Positions 1 through 8,079 of a stretch of DNA of 20,781 bases are shown piece by piece; the first letter of the stretch is position 1; every line of letters starts with the position of its first letter. The position numbers and the translations under genes are program-made. The notes below the pieces were generated by a model that had not been told where the DNA came from, ran no database searches, and was given only the letters and a program-made list of their open reading frames with translations. Source of the DNA: RGIG5472 sp051867615 (lineage in GTDB: Bacteria; Bacillota; Clostridia; Oscillospirales; Oscillospiraceae); the NCBI GenBank assembly GCA_051867615.1, contig JBJDYU010000011.1, positions 1 through 20,781 of the forward strand, in the 5' to 3' direction.

Positions 1-1
1 A

Positions 2-727
2 CATTCCAAATGGCATAATATTCAGAAGACCAAGGGCGCGGCGGACGCCAAGCGCAGCGCCGCCTTCACCAAGATCGCCAAGGAGATCATTGTGGCTGTG
101 AAGCAGGGCGGCAGCGGCGAGCCCGCCAACAATTCCCGCCTGGCCACCGTTATCGCCAAGGCCAAGGCCGCCAATATGCCCAACGACAATATCAAGCGCA
201 CCATCGACAAGGCGCTGGGCGCCGGCAACACCGACAACTACGAGTCCGTTACTTACGAGGGCTACGGCCCCTGCGGCGTGGCCGTCATCGTGGAGGCGCT
301 GACCGACAACCGCCAGCGCACCGCGCCGGAGGTCCGCCACTATTTCGACAAGTTCGGCGGCAATCTGGGCGCGCAGGGCTGCGTCAGCTGGTCCTTCGAC
401 CGCAAGGGCGTCATCATCATCGACAACGAGGATGGCGACTACGAGGAGGACGCCGTGATGATGGACGCGCTGGACGCGGGCGCGGAGGATTTCTCTCCCG
501 ACGAGGATGTGTTCGAGATCACCACCGACCCCGACAGCTTCAACGACGTGGTGGCCGCGCTGGAAGCCAAGGGCTACGCCTTTGCCTCCGCTGAGATCGC
601 GCTGGTGCCCCAGACCTATGTGAAGCTCACGGGCGAGGACGACGTGAAGAACATGAACAAGCTCTTGGACGCGCTGGAGGAGAACGACGACGTGCAGAAC
701 GTCTACCACAACTGGGAGCAGGACTAA
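2..727 (+). CDS. yebC: YebC/PmpR (TACO1) family protein, 5'-truncated by window edge
   Basis: The reading frame is open from base 2 and gives His-Ser-Lys-Trp-His-Asn-Ile, which corresponds to the usual YebC N-terminus M-x-G-H-S-K-W-x-N-I. Only about three codons are therefore missing, and a GTG start near base 92 would delete conserved sequence. The visible 241 residues cover the family's full length, with conserved blocks such as the NIKRTIDKALG region, YEGYGPCG, and VIVEALTDNRQRT followed by LGAQGCVSW. The family was long annotated as DNA-binding transcriptional regulators; members including TACO1 are also linked to translation, where they relieve ribosome stalling. The acidic segment DNEDGDYEEDA is typical. 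It is followed by terminators, so it ends its transcription unit. The family assignment is very secure; the exact role is not. Confidence 0.96.
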   Translation, partial: HSKWHNIQKTKGAADAKRSAAFTKIAKEIIVAVKQGGSGEPANNSRLATVIAKAKAANMPNDNIKRTIDKALGAGNTDNYESVTYEGYGPCGVAVIVEALTDNRQRTAPEVRHYFDKFGGNLGAQGCVSWSFDRKGVIIIDNEDGDYEEDAVMMDALDAGAEDFSPDEDVFEITTDPDSFNDVVAALEAKGYAFASAEIALVPQTYVKLTGEDDVKNMNKLLDALEENDDVQNVYHNWEQD

Positions 728-743
728 TTTTGCCGTTTCGCTG

Positions 744-776
744 AAAACCAGCCGGCGCGTGTACCGGCTGGTTTTT
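744..776 (+). terminator. Rho-independent terminator of yebC
   Basis: The inverted repeat AAAACCAGCCGG (744-755) and CCGGCTGGTTTT (764-775) forms a 12-bp stem that runs directly into a T tract, 16 nt after the yebC stop codon. Confidence 0.93.
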
Positions 777-815
777 GCGTTTTTGCTCCCATGACCTTTG
801 CTTTTTGACACAAGG

Positions 816-841
816 GCGCCGCCTGCTGGCGGCGCTTTTTT
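816..841 (+). terminator. Second Rho-independent terminator downstream of yebC
   Basis: GCGCCGCC (816-823), a TGCT loop and GGCGGCGC (828-835) are followed by six T residues. It sits about 40 nt after the first terminator, so readthrough from yebC is doubly blocked before the ECF transporter promoter. Confidence 0.85.
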
Positions 842-907
842 GCAACTTTTGTACATATGTGTCAAAAATTGAGGCTCCGTCACTGCCGGAAACCGTCCTT
901 TCTTCTC

Positions 908-935
908 TTGAAATTTTTACCTGATCTGTTATAAA
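908..935 (+). promoter_or_regulatory. Sigma-A-type promoter for the ECF S-component gene
   Basis: TTGAAA (908-913), a 16-nt spacer and TATAAA (930-935) predict a start near 942 and a 5' leader of about 77 nt. The leader contains a short TTGCA/TGCAA hairpin followed by an A-rich stretch, but I could not match it to a known riboswitch class. Confidence 0.6.
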
Positions 936-1018
936 ATACTGATGCTTCTTGCACGGAAGTAGCTACATAATTTGCAGTGTTTACCATGCAAAAAACAAAA
1001 GAATCGAGGTATCCTCCC

Positions 1019-1603
1019 ATGAATCATGCGAAGACTTCTCAGATGGCGAAGCTGGCACTGCTCCTTGCTGTGGTGCTGCTCATGGCCTTCACGCCGCTGG
1101 GCTATCTGAATGTTGGCCCGCTGTCCATCACCTTCCTGGTCATCCCCGTGGTCATCGGCTCCATCGTGCTGGGTGCGAAGGCCGGCTGCTTCCTGGGCGC
1201 CGTGTTCGGCATCACCAGCTTTGCCCAGTGCTTCGGTATGAGCGCCTTCGGCACCGCCCTCATGGCCATCAACCCCGTGGCCACGGCGGTGGTCTGTCTG
1301 GTGCCCCGTATCCTGGTGGGCCTGCTGTCCTGGCTTGTGTACCGGGCGCTGGAGGGGAAGCGCATCGCCTGCTATGCCGCCTCCATCACCGGCTCTCTCA
1401 CCAATACTGTGCTGTTCCTGGGCGGCGTGGTGCTGTTCTTCGGCAGCAGCGATTACATCCGGGCCTTCGGCAACAACGTCTTTGAGATCCTGATGACGCT
1501 GGGCCTCGTCAACGCCCTGGTGGAGGTCGTAGTCTGCACCATCGTGGGCGGCCTGCTGGGCCGTGCCTGTCTCGCGTTTTTCAACAAGAAGAAGGAAGCC
1601 TGA
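1019..1603 (+). CDS. ECF transporter S component (vitamin-type substrate-binding membrane subunit)
   Basis: From ATG 1019 the protein has 194 residues. It is strongly hydrophobic with about six predicted membrane segments and a short basic C-terminal tail (FNKKKEA). The segment FTPLGYLNVGPLSITFLVIP followed by VVIGSIVLGAKAG resembles S components of energy-coupling-factor transporters (PF12822-like). These bind a vitamin or similar micronutrient and dock on a shared EcfT-EcfA-EcfA' module, which is not encoded here. ATG 1019 was chosen because GAGG (1006-1009) lies 9 nt upstream; in-frame GTG 977 and ATG 986 lack such a site. The gene is monocistronic, with its own promoter and terminator. 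The substrate cannot be read from sequence: pantothenate or riboflavin types are possible, and no riboswitch is recognised that would settle it. Confidence 0.85.
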   Translation: MNHAKTSQMAKLALLLAVVLLMAFTPLGYLNVGPLSITFLVIPVVIGSIVLGAKAGCFLGAVFGITSFAQCFGMSAFGTALMAINPVATAVVCLVPRILVGLLSWLVYRALEGKRIACYAASITGSLTNTVLFLGGVVLFFGSSDYIRAFGNNVFEILMTLGLVNALVEVVVCTIVGGLLGRACLAFFNKKKEA

Positions 1604-1617
1604 TCAGGCGCCTTATA

Positions 1618-1651
1618 AGCGGCCGGGAAGTAAGCCCGGCCGCTGCTTTTT
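1618..1651 (+). terminator. Rho-independent terminator of the ECF S-component gene
   Basis: AGCGGCCGGG (1618-1627) pairs with CCCGGCCGCT (1635-1644), followed by GCTTTTT, 15 nt after the stop codon. Confidence 0.92.
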
Positions 1652-1658
1652 GTTACGA

Positions 1659-1686
1659 AAAGAGCGGCGTTTTCACGCCGCTCTTT
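1659..1686 (-). terminator. Rho-independent terminator of rnpB
   Basis: AAAGAGCGGCGT (1659-1670) pairs with ACGCCGCTCTTT (1675-1686) around a four-base loop. Read on the minus strand the stem ends in a U run, and it begins about 9 nt beyond the 3' end of RNase P RNA. Confidence 0.88.
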
Positions 1687-1694
1687 CCATATAA

Positions 1695-2042
1695 GCACGA
1701 GTAAGTCTGTAAGCCGGGTTCTGTATTTGACAGTCATCTATCTAGGCGCGCCGTTGCCGGCACGCTCAAGCCACCTCCCGGAAGCGGTCGGGCCGACCAT
1801 CTGCTTCCACCACGGTGTTGCTCCGGATAGAGTTTACAGCATCGCACTGTCTCCAGCCGATGGGTGAGCTCTTACCTCGCCTTTCCACCCTTACTGCGCA
1901 CAGCGCAGCGGTATATCTCTGTTGCACTTTTCCTGAAGTCGCCTTCGGCGGGCGTTACCCGTTATCCTTGCCCTGTGGAGCCCGGACTTTCCTCATGGCG
2001 GACCTTTCGGTCTCGCCCCGCGACTGTCTGGCTTACTCGCAC
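1695..2042 (-). ncRNA. rnpB: RNase P RNA, bacterial class A
   Basis: This is the catalytic RNA of ribonuclease P, which removes 5' leaders from precursor tRNAs. On the minus strand the conserved 5' core GAGGAAAGTCCGGGCTCCAC, a GGTAAGAG-containing core segment, the AGATAGATGACTG element and the 3' core ACAGAACCCGGCTTA all appear in the right order. Helix P1 is visible: GTGCGAGTAAG at the 5' end (2042-2032) pairs over 11 bp, with two G-U pairs, with CTTACTCGTGC at the 3' end (1705-1695), and this sets the boundaries. The length of about 348 nt fits class A. It lies opposite to both neighbours and has its own promoter and terminator. Protein ORFs predicted across it are spurious. Confidence 0.96.
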
Positions 2043-2047
2043 GGCTC

Positions 2048-2076
2048 ATTTTACAGGAAAGCCGCCCGCTTGTCAA
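2048..2076 (-). promoter_or_regulatory. rnpB promoter
   Basis: On the minus strand TTGACA (2076-2071), 17 nt, then TAAAAT (2053-2048) predict a start at about 2041-2042, which coincides with the 5' side of helix P1. Confidence 0.85.
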
Positions 2077-2123
2077 CGGAAGAAACGCCCTGCGGCGGCG
2101 GTGGAGCGCGGACGAAAAGTCCG

Positions 2124-2152
2124 TTGTATTTTACGTTTCGTTGCGGTATAAT
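2124..2152 (+). promoter_or_regulatory. Promoter of the murD-yunB-ligA unit
   Basis: TTGTAT (2124-2129), 17 nt, then a perfect TATAAT (2147-2152), about 50 nt upstream of the murD start. It is divergent from the rnpB promoter. Confidence 0.75.
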
Positions 2153-2205
2153 AGCTGCGAATACTGAATATGTTTTGAGCCTTTTGGGCAAAAGGAGCGT
2201 TTTTC

Positions 2206-3588
2206 ATGAAACTGGAGGAATATCTGGCGGGTCTCGCGGGAAAAAGCGTGGCCGTCATCGGGATCGGCGTCAGCAACACGCCGCTGCTCCGTCTGCTGCG
2301 GTCACACGGCATTTCCGTCATCGCCTGTGATAAAAAGAGCCGGGAGGCCCTGGGCGGCGCGGCGGAGGAGCTGGAGGCCATGGGCGTCCGCCTGCGGCTG
2401 GGAGAGGACTACCTGCGGGACCTGACGGAAGACGTGATCTTCCGCACGCCGGGCCTTCGCCCGGACGTGCCGGAGCTGCGGGCGGCGGTGGAGCGCGGCA
2501 GCGTCCTGACCTCCGAGATGGAGGCGTTTTTCGAGGTCTGCCCCTGCCGCATCCTGGCCGTTACCGGCAGCGACGGAAAGACCACCACCACGACGCTGGT
2601 CTCTGAGCTGCTGAAAGCGGCGGGCAAGACGGTGCACGTGGGCGGCAACATCGGTCATCCGCTGCTGGCGGAGGCGGGGGATATGTCGGCGGAGGATTTC
2701 GCCGTGCTGGAGCTCAGCTCCTTCCAGCTCATGACCATGCGCCGGAGCGCGGATGTGGCCGTGGTCACTAACCTCTCACCGAACCACCTGGACGTACACA
2801 AGGACTATGCGGAGTATATCGCGGCGAAGGAGAATATCTTCCTCCATCAGGATGAGCGCGGCGTGCTGATCCTGAACGCGGACAACGCCGACGACGTGAA
2901 GCTGGCGGAAAAGGCCAGGGGAGAGGTGCTGTGGTTCAGCCGCCAAAAGGCCGTGGCCCACGGCGTGTACCAGCAGGGAGAGGATATCCTGCTTGCGGAG
3001 AACGGCAGCGTGAGGAAGGTGCTCTCCGTAGGCGATATCCGTATCCCCGGCGTACACAACATCGAAAACTACATGGCGGCTATCGCCATGGTGCGGGGGC
3101 TTGTGCCGGATGAGACCGTCCGGGAGGTGGCCCGCAGCTTTGCCGGCGTGGCCCACCGCATCGAGCTGGTGCGCACGCTGCGGGGCGTCCGCTACTATAA
3201 CGACTCCATTGCTTCCAGTCCTAGCCGCACCATAGCAGGGCTGCGTTCCTTCCCGGAGAAGGTCATCCTCATCGCGGGCGGCAAGGATAAGGGCATCCCT
3301 TACGACGCCATCGGCCCTGAGATACGGGATCATGTAAAGGCACTGTTCCTTACAGGCATGACCAGTGAAAAGATTCGCCGCGCCGTGACGGATTCTCCGG
3401 ACTACCGGGCGGAGGAGCTGCCCATATGGGAGTTTGAGGATTTTCGCGAGACCATCCTCGCCGCGGCGGCTTATGCGAAGGAGGGAGACGTGGTGCTGCT
3501 CTCGCCCGCCAGCACCTCCTTTGATAAATTCCGGAACTTCGCCCACCGGGGCGATACCTTCCGCGCCATCGTGGAAGAATTGAAATAA
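2206..3588 (+). CDS. murD: UDP-N-acetylmuramoyl-L-alanine--D-glutamate ligase (MurD)
   Basis: This cytoplasmic ligase adds D-glutamate to UDP-MurNAc-L-Ala using ATP, a committed step in peptidoglycan precursor synthesis. The 460-residue protein has the normal length and three-domain order: an N-terminal Rossmann-like UDP-binding domain with GIGVSN (19-24), a central ATPase domain with the Mur-ligase P-loop GSDGKTTTT (121-129), then HVGGNIGHPL, ELSSFQL and NLSPNHLDVH. The C-terminal domain has GVAHRIE, YNDSIASSP, AGGKDKG and LLSPASTSFDKF, with the terminal HRGD element. An AAAGGAG site (2191-2197) lies 8 nt before the ATG. It is first in a three-gene unit; yunB follows after 40 nt. Confidence 0.97.
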   Translation: MKLEEYLAGLAGKSVAVIGIGVSNTPLLRLLRSHGISVIACDKKSREALGGAAEELEAMGVRLRLGEDYLRDLTEDVIFRTPGLRPDVPELRAAVERGSVLTSEMEAFFEVCPCRILAVTGSDGKTTTTTLVSELLKAAGKTVHVGGNIGHPLLAEAGDMSAEDFAVLELSSFQLMTMRRSADVAVVTNLSPNHLDVHKDYAEYIAAKENIFLHQDERGVLILNADNADDVKLAEKARGEVLWFSRQKAVAHGVYQQGEDILLAENGSVRKVLSVGDIRIPGVHNIENYMAAIAMVRGLVPDETVREVARSFAGVAHRIELVRTLRGVRYYNDSIASSPSRTIAGLRSFPEKVILIAGGKDKGIPYDAIGPEIRDHVKALFLTGMTSEKIRRAVTDSPDYRAEELPIWEFEDFRETILAAAAYAKEGDVVLLSPASTSFDKFRNFAHRGDTFRAIVEELK

Positions 3589-3628
3589 GGAAAAGCCTTA
3601 GCCGCATACCTTACACTGGTGAGGTATC

Positions 3629-4309
3629 ATGAGACTGTGGTTTCTGCGCTTTCGGCGGCGCTACCGGAAATGGTTCGCGCTGCTCTGCTTTCTTCTGCTG
3701 CTGGCAGGGGCGAGCTATGTTTTCTTTGCCCAGATGCAGCCGATCATCGAACGGCTGGCGGTGGCCCGGGTCTCCAATCAGGTCAGCCGCGCGATCTCCA
3801 CCGCCGTGAACGCGGCGGTGACCCGGGGCGAGGTGGAGTATGACCGGCTCATCTCCTTTCAGAAGGACAATGACGGCCGCATCACCGCCATTTCCAGCAA
3901 CATGGCGGAGTTCAACCGCCTGCAGACGCTGATCGACGCGGACGTGCTGGAGCGGCTCTCGGAGGTGTCCACCACGACCCTCAGCGTTCCGCTGGGGACC
4001 CTGTCCGGGATGACGCTGCTCTCCGGACGAGGGCCAGCTGTGGAGGTGAAGATGCAGTCTGTCGGCTCAGCCGTCTCACGGTTCGAGAACGAATTCACCT
4101 CCGCGGGCATCAACCAGACCAAGCACCGGATCGTCCTGACCGTGGACGTGAGCGTGAGCATCCTGCTGCCGGGCTTTTCCACGGCCACGCAGGTCTCCGG
4201 CTCCTATGTGGTGGCGGAGACGGTGATCGTGGGCAGCGTGCCGGAGAATTACACCTATTTCCAGGGCAGCGAGGAAGAGATCAAAGACAGTATCACCAAC
4301 AAGACCTGA
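3629..4309 (+). CDS. yunB: Sporulation protein YunB
   Basis: The 226-residue protein starts with a basic patch (RFRRRYRKW) and a single hydrophobic segment at about residues 17-34, suggesting an inner-membrane anchor with the rest outside. The distal part carries the family hallmark INQTKHRIVLTVDVSVSILLP, followed by VAETVIVGSVPENY. In Bacillus subtilis yunB is expressed in sporulation and its loss reduces sporulation; the biochemical role is unknown. ATG 3629 follows a GTGAGG-like site (3618-3623). It sits between murD and ligA with short gaps of 40 and 17 nt, so co-transcription is likely. Its presence argues that the organism forms spores. Confidence 0.9.
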   Translation: MRLWFLRFRRRYRKWFALLCFLLLLAGASYVFFAQMQPIIERLAVARVSNQVSRAISTAVNAAVTRGEVEYDRLISFQKDNDGRITAISSNMAEFNRLQTLIDADVLERLSEVSTTTLSVPLGTLSGMTLLSGRGPAVEVKMQSVGSAVSRFENEFTSAGINQTKHRIVLTVDVSVSILLPGFSTATQVSGSYVVAETVIVGSVPENYTYFQGSEEEIKDSITNKT

Positions 4310-4326
4310 AGAAAAGGAGCAATACC

Positions 4327-6360
4327 ATGGACTACCGCGAAGAGATCCAGGCGCTGCGCAAGCAGCTCAAGGAGGAGAGTTACCGCTACTATGTGCTGGA
4401 TCAGCCCACGCTTTCCGACTACGATTACGATATGCTGCAGCGCCGTCTGGCGCGGCTGGAAAGGGAGCATCCGGAGGAGATCACGCCGGATTCTCCCACC
4501 CAGCGGGTGGGAGGCGCGGCGGTGTCCTCCTTTGCCTCCTATAACCACCGCGTGCCGCTGGAGAGCCTGCAGGATGTGTTCGACCGGGAAGAGGTGGAGG
4601 ATTTCGACCGCCGTATGCGCGAGGCGCTGGGCGAGGTGCAGTACACGGTGGAGCCCAAGGTGGACGGCCTTTCCATCGCGCTGGAGTACCGCGACGGCGT
4701 CTTTTACCGGGGCGCCACCCGGGGAGACGGCCGGGTGGGGGAGGATGTGACGGAGAACCTCCGCACCATCCGCTCCATCCCCATGACCCTGCCGGAGAAG
4801 CTGCCGCTGCTCATCGTCCGGGGCGAGGTCTATATGTCGAAAAAGGTGTTCCGGGAGCTGAACGAGCAGCGGGAACTGAACGAGGAGCCGCTTTTTGCCA
4901 ATCCACGCAACGCCGCGGCGGGCTCGCTCCGCCAGCTGGACCCGAAGGTGGCCGCCAGCCGCCGGCTGGACGTGGCCATTTTCAATCTGCAGTACGCGGA
5001 GGGCCGGGAATTCAAGACCCACGCGGAGACGCTGGACTATATGCGTGAGCAGCAGTTCAAGGTGATCCCCTATAAGCTGCTGTCCGGTCTTGGCGAGATC
5101 ACCGCGGAGATCGCCCGGCTGAATGAGGAGCGGGAGACGCTGCCCTTCGACATGGACGGCGCGGTGCTGAAGGTGAACGACCTAGCCTTCCGCCGCCAGC
5201 TCGGCAGCACGACCAAGAATCCCCGCTGGGCCATCGCCTTCAAGTACCCGCCGGAGAAGAAGCCCACCCGCGTCACGGACATCATCGTGCAGGTGGGCCG
5301 TACCGGCGTGCTGACCCCCAAGGCGGTGCTGGAGCCGGTGCGCCTCGCGGGCACCACCGTCACCAACGCCACGCTCCATAACCAGGATTTCATCACGGAA
5401 AAGGACATCCGCATCGGCGACACCGTTCTGGTGCAGAAGGCGGGCGAGATCATTCCGGAGGTGCTTTCCGTGGAGAAGGATAAGCGCAGCGGGGAGGAGA
5501 AGCCCTATCTGCTGCCCACGGTCTGTCCCGTCTGCGGCGCGCCCACTGCCCGGGACCCGGACGGCGCCGCCATCCGCTGCACCGGTGCGGAGTGTCCCGC
5601 GCAGCTCCTGCGGAACCTGACCCACTTTGCCTCCCGGAACGCCATGGATATCGACGGCCTGGGCCCGGCGGTGGTGCAGAACCTTATCGACGCGGGGCTG
5701 GTGCGCAACGCCGCGGACCTCTACGACCTGCGGACGGAGCAGATCGCGGAGCTTGACCGCATGGGGCAGAAATCCGCGGAAAACGCGGTAAACGCCATCG
5801 AAAAGTCCCGGGACGCTGGGCTGGAGCGCCTGCTCTACGCCTTCGGCATCCGGCAGGTGGGGGCCAAGGCCGCCAGGACCATCGCCCGGCACTTCGGCAC
5901 GCTGGACGCGCTGCTTGCCGCCACGGAGGAGGAGCTGACCGCCATCGACGACGTGGGCGCCATCACGGCACAGTACCTGCTGCAGTGGCTCCACAGCGAG
6001 TCCGCGGCGGATCTGATCCGGCGGCTGCGGGAAGCCGGTGTGCGCACAGGCTGTAAAGAGGAGATACTTGACAACCGCTTTGCCGGAAAGACTTTCGTCT
6101 TTACCGGAGAGCTGGAGCGCTTTGACCGGAAGGCCGCGGAGGCGCTGGTGGAGCAGTACGGCGGCAAGGCGTCGTCCTCCGTCTCGAAGAAGACCTCCTT
6201 TGTGGTAGCGGGAGAAAACGCCGGCAGCAAGCTGAAGAAAGCCCACGACCTGGGCGTGACGGTGCTGAGCGAGGAGGAGTTCCGGGCCATGCTGGAGGGG
6301 GAGGACGCAGAGAGCGCGCCCGCTGCCCCGGCGGAGGAGCCCCAAACCAGCCTGTTTTGA
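4327..6360 (+). CDS. ligA: NAD+-dependent DNA ligase LigA
   Basis: This enzyme seals nicks in duplex DNA during replication and repair using NAD+ as the adenylate donor. The 677-residue protein has the standard domain order. Domain Ia carries YRYYVLDQPTLSDYDYD (about 19-35). The adenylation domain has the nucleophile Lys111 in the KVDG motif, followed by GATRGDGRVGEDVT. The OB fold includes QVGRTGVLTPKA. The four-Cys zinc finger is Cys400, Cys403, Cys418 and Cys423. Helix-hairpin-helix repeats follow, and a C-terminal BRCT domain (about 583-660) has FAGKTFVFTGEL. The acidic, proline-rich tail ends in TSLF. AAGGAG (4313-4318) lies 8 nt before the ATG. It is last in the murD-yunB-ligA unit. Confidence 0.98.
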   Translation: MDYREEIQALRKQLKEESYRYYVLDQPTLSDYDYDMLQRRLARLEREHPEEITPDSPTQRVGGAAVSSFASYNHRVPLESLQDVFDREEVEDFDRRMREALGEVQYTVEPKVDGLSIALEYRDGVFYRGATRGDGRVGEDVTENLRTIRSIPMTLPEKLPLLIVRGEVYMSKKVFRELNEQRELNEEPLFANPRNAAAGSLRQLDPKVAASRRLDVAIFNLQYAEGREFKTHAETLDYMREQQFKVIPYKLLSGLGEITAEIARLNEERETLPFDMDGAVLKVNDLAFRRQLGSTTKNPRWAIAFKYPPEKKPTRVTDIIVQVGRTGVLTPKAVLEPVRLAGTTVTNATLHNQDFITEKDIRIGDTVLVQKAGEIIPEVLSVEKDKRSGEEKPYLLPTVCPVCGAPTARDPDGAAIRCTGAECPAQLLRNLTHFASRNAMDIDGLGPAVVQNLIDAGLVRNAADLYDLRTEQIAELDRMGQKSAENAVNAIEKSRDAGLERLLYAFGIRQVGAKAARTIARHFGTLDALLAATEEELTAIDDVGAITAQYLLQWLHSESAADLIRRLREAGVRTGCKEEILDNRFAGKTFVFTGELERFDRKAAEALVEQYGGKASSSVSKKTSFVVAGENAGSKLKKAHDLGVTVLSEEEFRAMLEGEDAESAPAAPAEEPQTSLF

Positions 6361-6375
6361 AGTTAGAATACGCAG

Positions 6376-6409
6376 AGGAACGCCCGAAACGTGTTCGGGC
6401 GTTCCTTTG
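6376..6409 (+). terminator. Probable terminator after ligA
   Basis: AGGAACGCCCGAA (6376-6388) pairs perfectly over 13 bp with TTCGGGCGTTCCT (6394-6406), loop ACGTG. The following T tract is short (TTGT), so termination may be incomplete and could allow readthrough into the GrpB-family gene. Confidence 0.7.
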
Positions 6410-6443
6410 TCCGGATGCGGGACAGAGGGGAGGTATGGACGCT

Positions 6444-6965
6444 ATGGCGCGGCACGTTGTTGTAATGGAGTACGACCCCGCGTGGGCGGAAAAGTTTGAA
6501 ACCGAAGCGAAGAAAATCAAAGAAATTCTCGGCGAAAACTGTGTGGCGATCCATCACATCGGCAGCACTTCGGTGGCCGGGCTCGCGGCAAAGCCCATCA
6601 TCGACATCATGCCGGTGGTCCGCAGCTTGGACGCTGTCGATGCGCTTGCTTCCGCATTCGAAAGAATCGGCTACGAATATATGGGCGAATTCGGGATCCC
6701 GGGCCGCCGCTATCTGCGCAAGGGCGGAGAGGAACATACCCATCATATCCACATTTTTGCTGAAAGCAGCACAGAGGACATTGAGCGTCATTTGGCGGTC
6801 AGGGACTATCTGCGCACGCACAAGGAGGTCTGTGACGCCTACGCCGCCTTGAAAAAGGAGCTGGCCGAAAAGTATGCGTATGATATTGACGGGTACTGCG
6901 ACGGCAAGGATGCGTTCGTGAAGCGAATGGAAAAAGAAGCGCTGCGATGGAGCGGCGGCAGGTAA
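6444..6965 (+). CDS. GrpB family protein (UPF0157)
   Basis: The 173-residue product has the GrpB-family pattern: an opening VVMEYDPAWAEKFETE, then AIHHIGSTSVAGLAAKPIIDIMP, RRYLRKGGEEHTHHIH and a C-terminal Arg/Lys-rich helix. The domain belongs to the nucleotidyltransferase-like superfamily and is sometimes fused to dephospho-CoA kinase, but no reaction is firmly established for the stand-alone form. Two ATGs are possible: 6435 lies 1 nt after GGGGAGG (6427-6433), while 6444 lies 10 nt after it and gives the family-typical N-terminus MARHVVVMEYDPAW, so 6444 is preferred. No convincing promoter is seen between ligA and this gene. Confidence 0.9.
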   Translation: MARHVVVMEYDPAWAEKFETEAKKIKEILGENCVAIHHIGSTSVAGLAAKPIIDIMPVVRSLDAVDALASAFERIGYEYMGEFGIPGRRYLRKGGEEHTHHIHIFAESSTEDIERHLAVRDYLRTHKEVCDAYAALKKELAEKYAYDIDGYCDGKDAFVKRMEKEALRWSGGR

Positions 6966-7029
6966 AACTTCTTTTTTTACGGGAGCATCCTGCTTCCTGT
7001 GGGCTGCGTTTTATCGGCGGAGGGGATAA

Positions 7030-7063
7030 AAAAACGTGTACCGCATTCGCGGTACACGTTTTT
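7030..7063. terminator. Bidirectional terminator between grpB-like gene and metQ
   Basis: AAAAACGTGTACCGC (7030-7044), loop ATTC and GCGGTACACGTTTTT (7049-7063) form a 15-bp stem flanked by A and T runs, so it can terminate the convergent genes from both sides. Confidence 0.9.
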
Positions 7064-7085
7064 AAGTTATGTTTGTCTCTCCGTC

Positions 7086-7940
7086 TTAGAAGATGGCGAC
7101 CACGGCGCCGTTGTAGCTGTCGGCGATGTAGCTCTTCACAGCCTCGGTCTGCAGGGCCTTGACCAGAGCCAGGACCTTGTCGCTGCTCTCCTCGCCGTTG
7201 CGGCAGGCAATGATGTTGGCATAGGTCTGGGCGGCGTCGCCGGAAGCGTCCTCGATAGCCAGCGCGTCAGCGATGTTCAGACCGGCCTGCAGGGCATAGT
7301 TGCCGTTGATGACGGCGATGGTGCCTTCGTCGCTGTTGGCCAGCTGAGAGGGGACCATGTCGGCCTGGACAGCCTGGATGTCATAACCGCCGTTGTCCAC
7401 GATGTCGAGGGTGGTCACGCCGGCAGCGGCGGAAGCATCCTCAGGCAGAGTGATCAGGCCTTCCTGAGCCAGGAGCAGCAGGGCGCGGGTCTCGTTGCTG
7501 TCGTCGGCAGGGATCAGGATGGTGGCGCCGTCCGCCAGCTCATCCAGAGAGGCAACGCCGTTGCCATAGAGGCCGAAGGGCTCATAGTGGATCAGAGCGG
7601 CGGAGACCAGATCGGTGCCGTTGGAGGCGTTGTAGCTCTCCAGATAGGGGGTGTGCTGGAAGTAGTTGGCATCCAGCTCACCGTCCGCCAGGGCCTTGTT
7701 GGGCAGGATGTAGTCGTCATAGACCACGATCTTCAGCTCATAGCCGTCAGCGGCCAGAGCGTCCTTCACCTGCTCGAGGATCTCCGCGTGGGGGGTGGAG
7801 CTGGCGCCGACGGTGATGGTGACAGGCTCAGTCTGCTCGCCGTCCTCGCCGTCGTCAGCGGGCTCGTTCTGGCTGCCGCAGGCGACCAGCAGAGAAAGGG
7901 ACAGGATCAGTGCGAGAAGAATGGAAGTCAGCTTTTTCAT
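7086..7940 (-). CDS. metQ: MetQ/NlpA-family methionine-binding lipoprotein
   Basis: This is the extracytoplasmic substrate-binding lipoprotein of the MetNIQ methionine ABC importer. The 284-residue precursor has a lipoprotein signal peptide with basic start MKK, a hydrophobic core and lipobox LVAC with the lipidated Cys at residue 21, followed by an acidic linker (DDGEDGEQTE). The mature domain begins VTITVGASSTPHAEILEQV and contains DGELDANYFQHTPYLE and the INGNYALQAGL segment, all characteristic of MetQ. AAGGAGAG lies a few bases before the ATG. It is third in the unit, 139 nt after metI, and ends at a bidirectional terminator. The neighbours and the Met-rich leader support methionine as ligand; D-Met or Met derivatives are also possible. 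Confidence 0.93.
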   Translation of the reverse strand: MKKLTSILLALILSLSLLVACGSQNEPADDGEDGEQTEPVTITVGASSTPHAEILEQVKDALAADGYELKIVVYDDYILPNKALADGELDANYFQHTPYLESYNASNGTDLVSAALIHYEPFGLYGNGVASLDELADGATILIPADDSNETRALLLLAQEGLITLPEDASAAAGVTTLDIVDNGGYDIQAVQADMVPSQLANSDEGTIAVINGNYALQAGLNIADALAIEDASGDAAQTYANIIACRNGEESSDKVLALVKALQTEAVKSYIADSYNGAVVAIF

Positions 7941-7998
7941 GATGTTCTCTCCTTAAAATGATTTATTTGATGTGTTGACAGCTGCGCGTTTTCTTTTG

Positions 7999-8057
7999 GC
8001 ATCTCACATTCGTGTGAGACGCCAGTTGGCGCGGGTCAACCGTATCAAAACACGGTT
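7999..8057 (-). promoter_or_regulatory. Intercistronic hairpins between metI and metQ
   Basis: In the metI-metQ gap, TCTCACA (8002-8008), loop TTCG and TGTGAGA (8013-8019) form a stem extendable to 10 bp on the minus strand with one G-U pair. A second small stem is AACCGT (8038-8043) with ACGGTT (8052-8057). No U run follows, so these are not obvious terminators. They could define or stabilise the 5' end of a metQ-only transcript, which would help make more binding protein than permease; that role is inference. Confidence 0.45.
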
Positions 8058-8079
8058 CATGGGGCGCTCCTTTCCGCCG

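Noticed and set aside
942..1018. preQ1 or other vitamin riboswitch before the ECF S component
   Set aside because: A small TTGCA/TGCAA hairpin with an A-rich tail is vaguely similar, but the conserved loop and tail bases are missing.
1815..2330. Plus-strand ORFs across the RNase P RNA
   Set aside because: They are antisense to rnpB, lack ribosome sites and run into murD.
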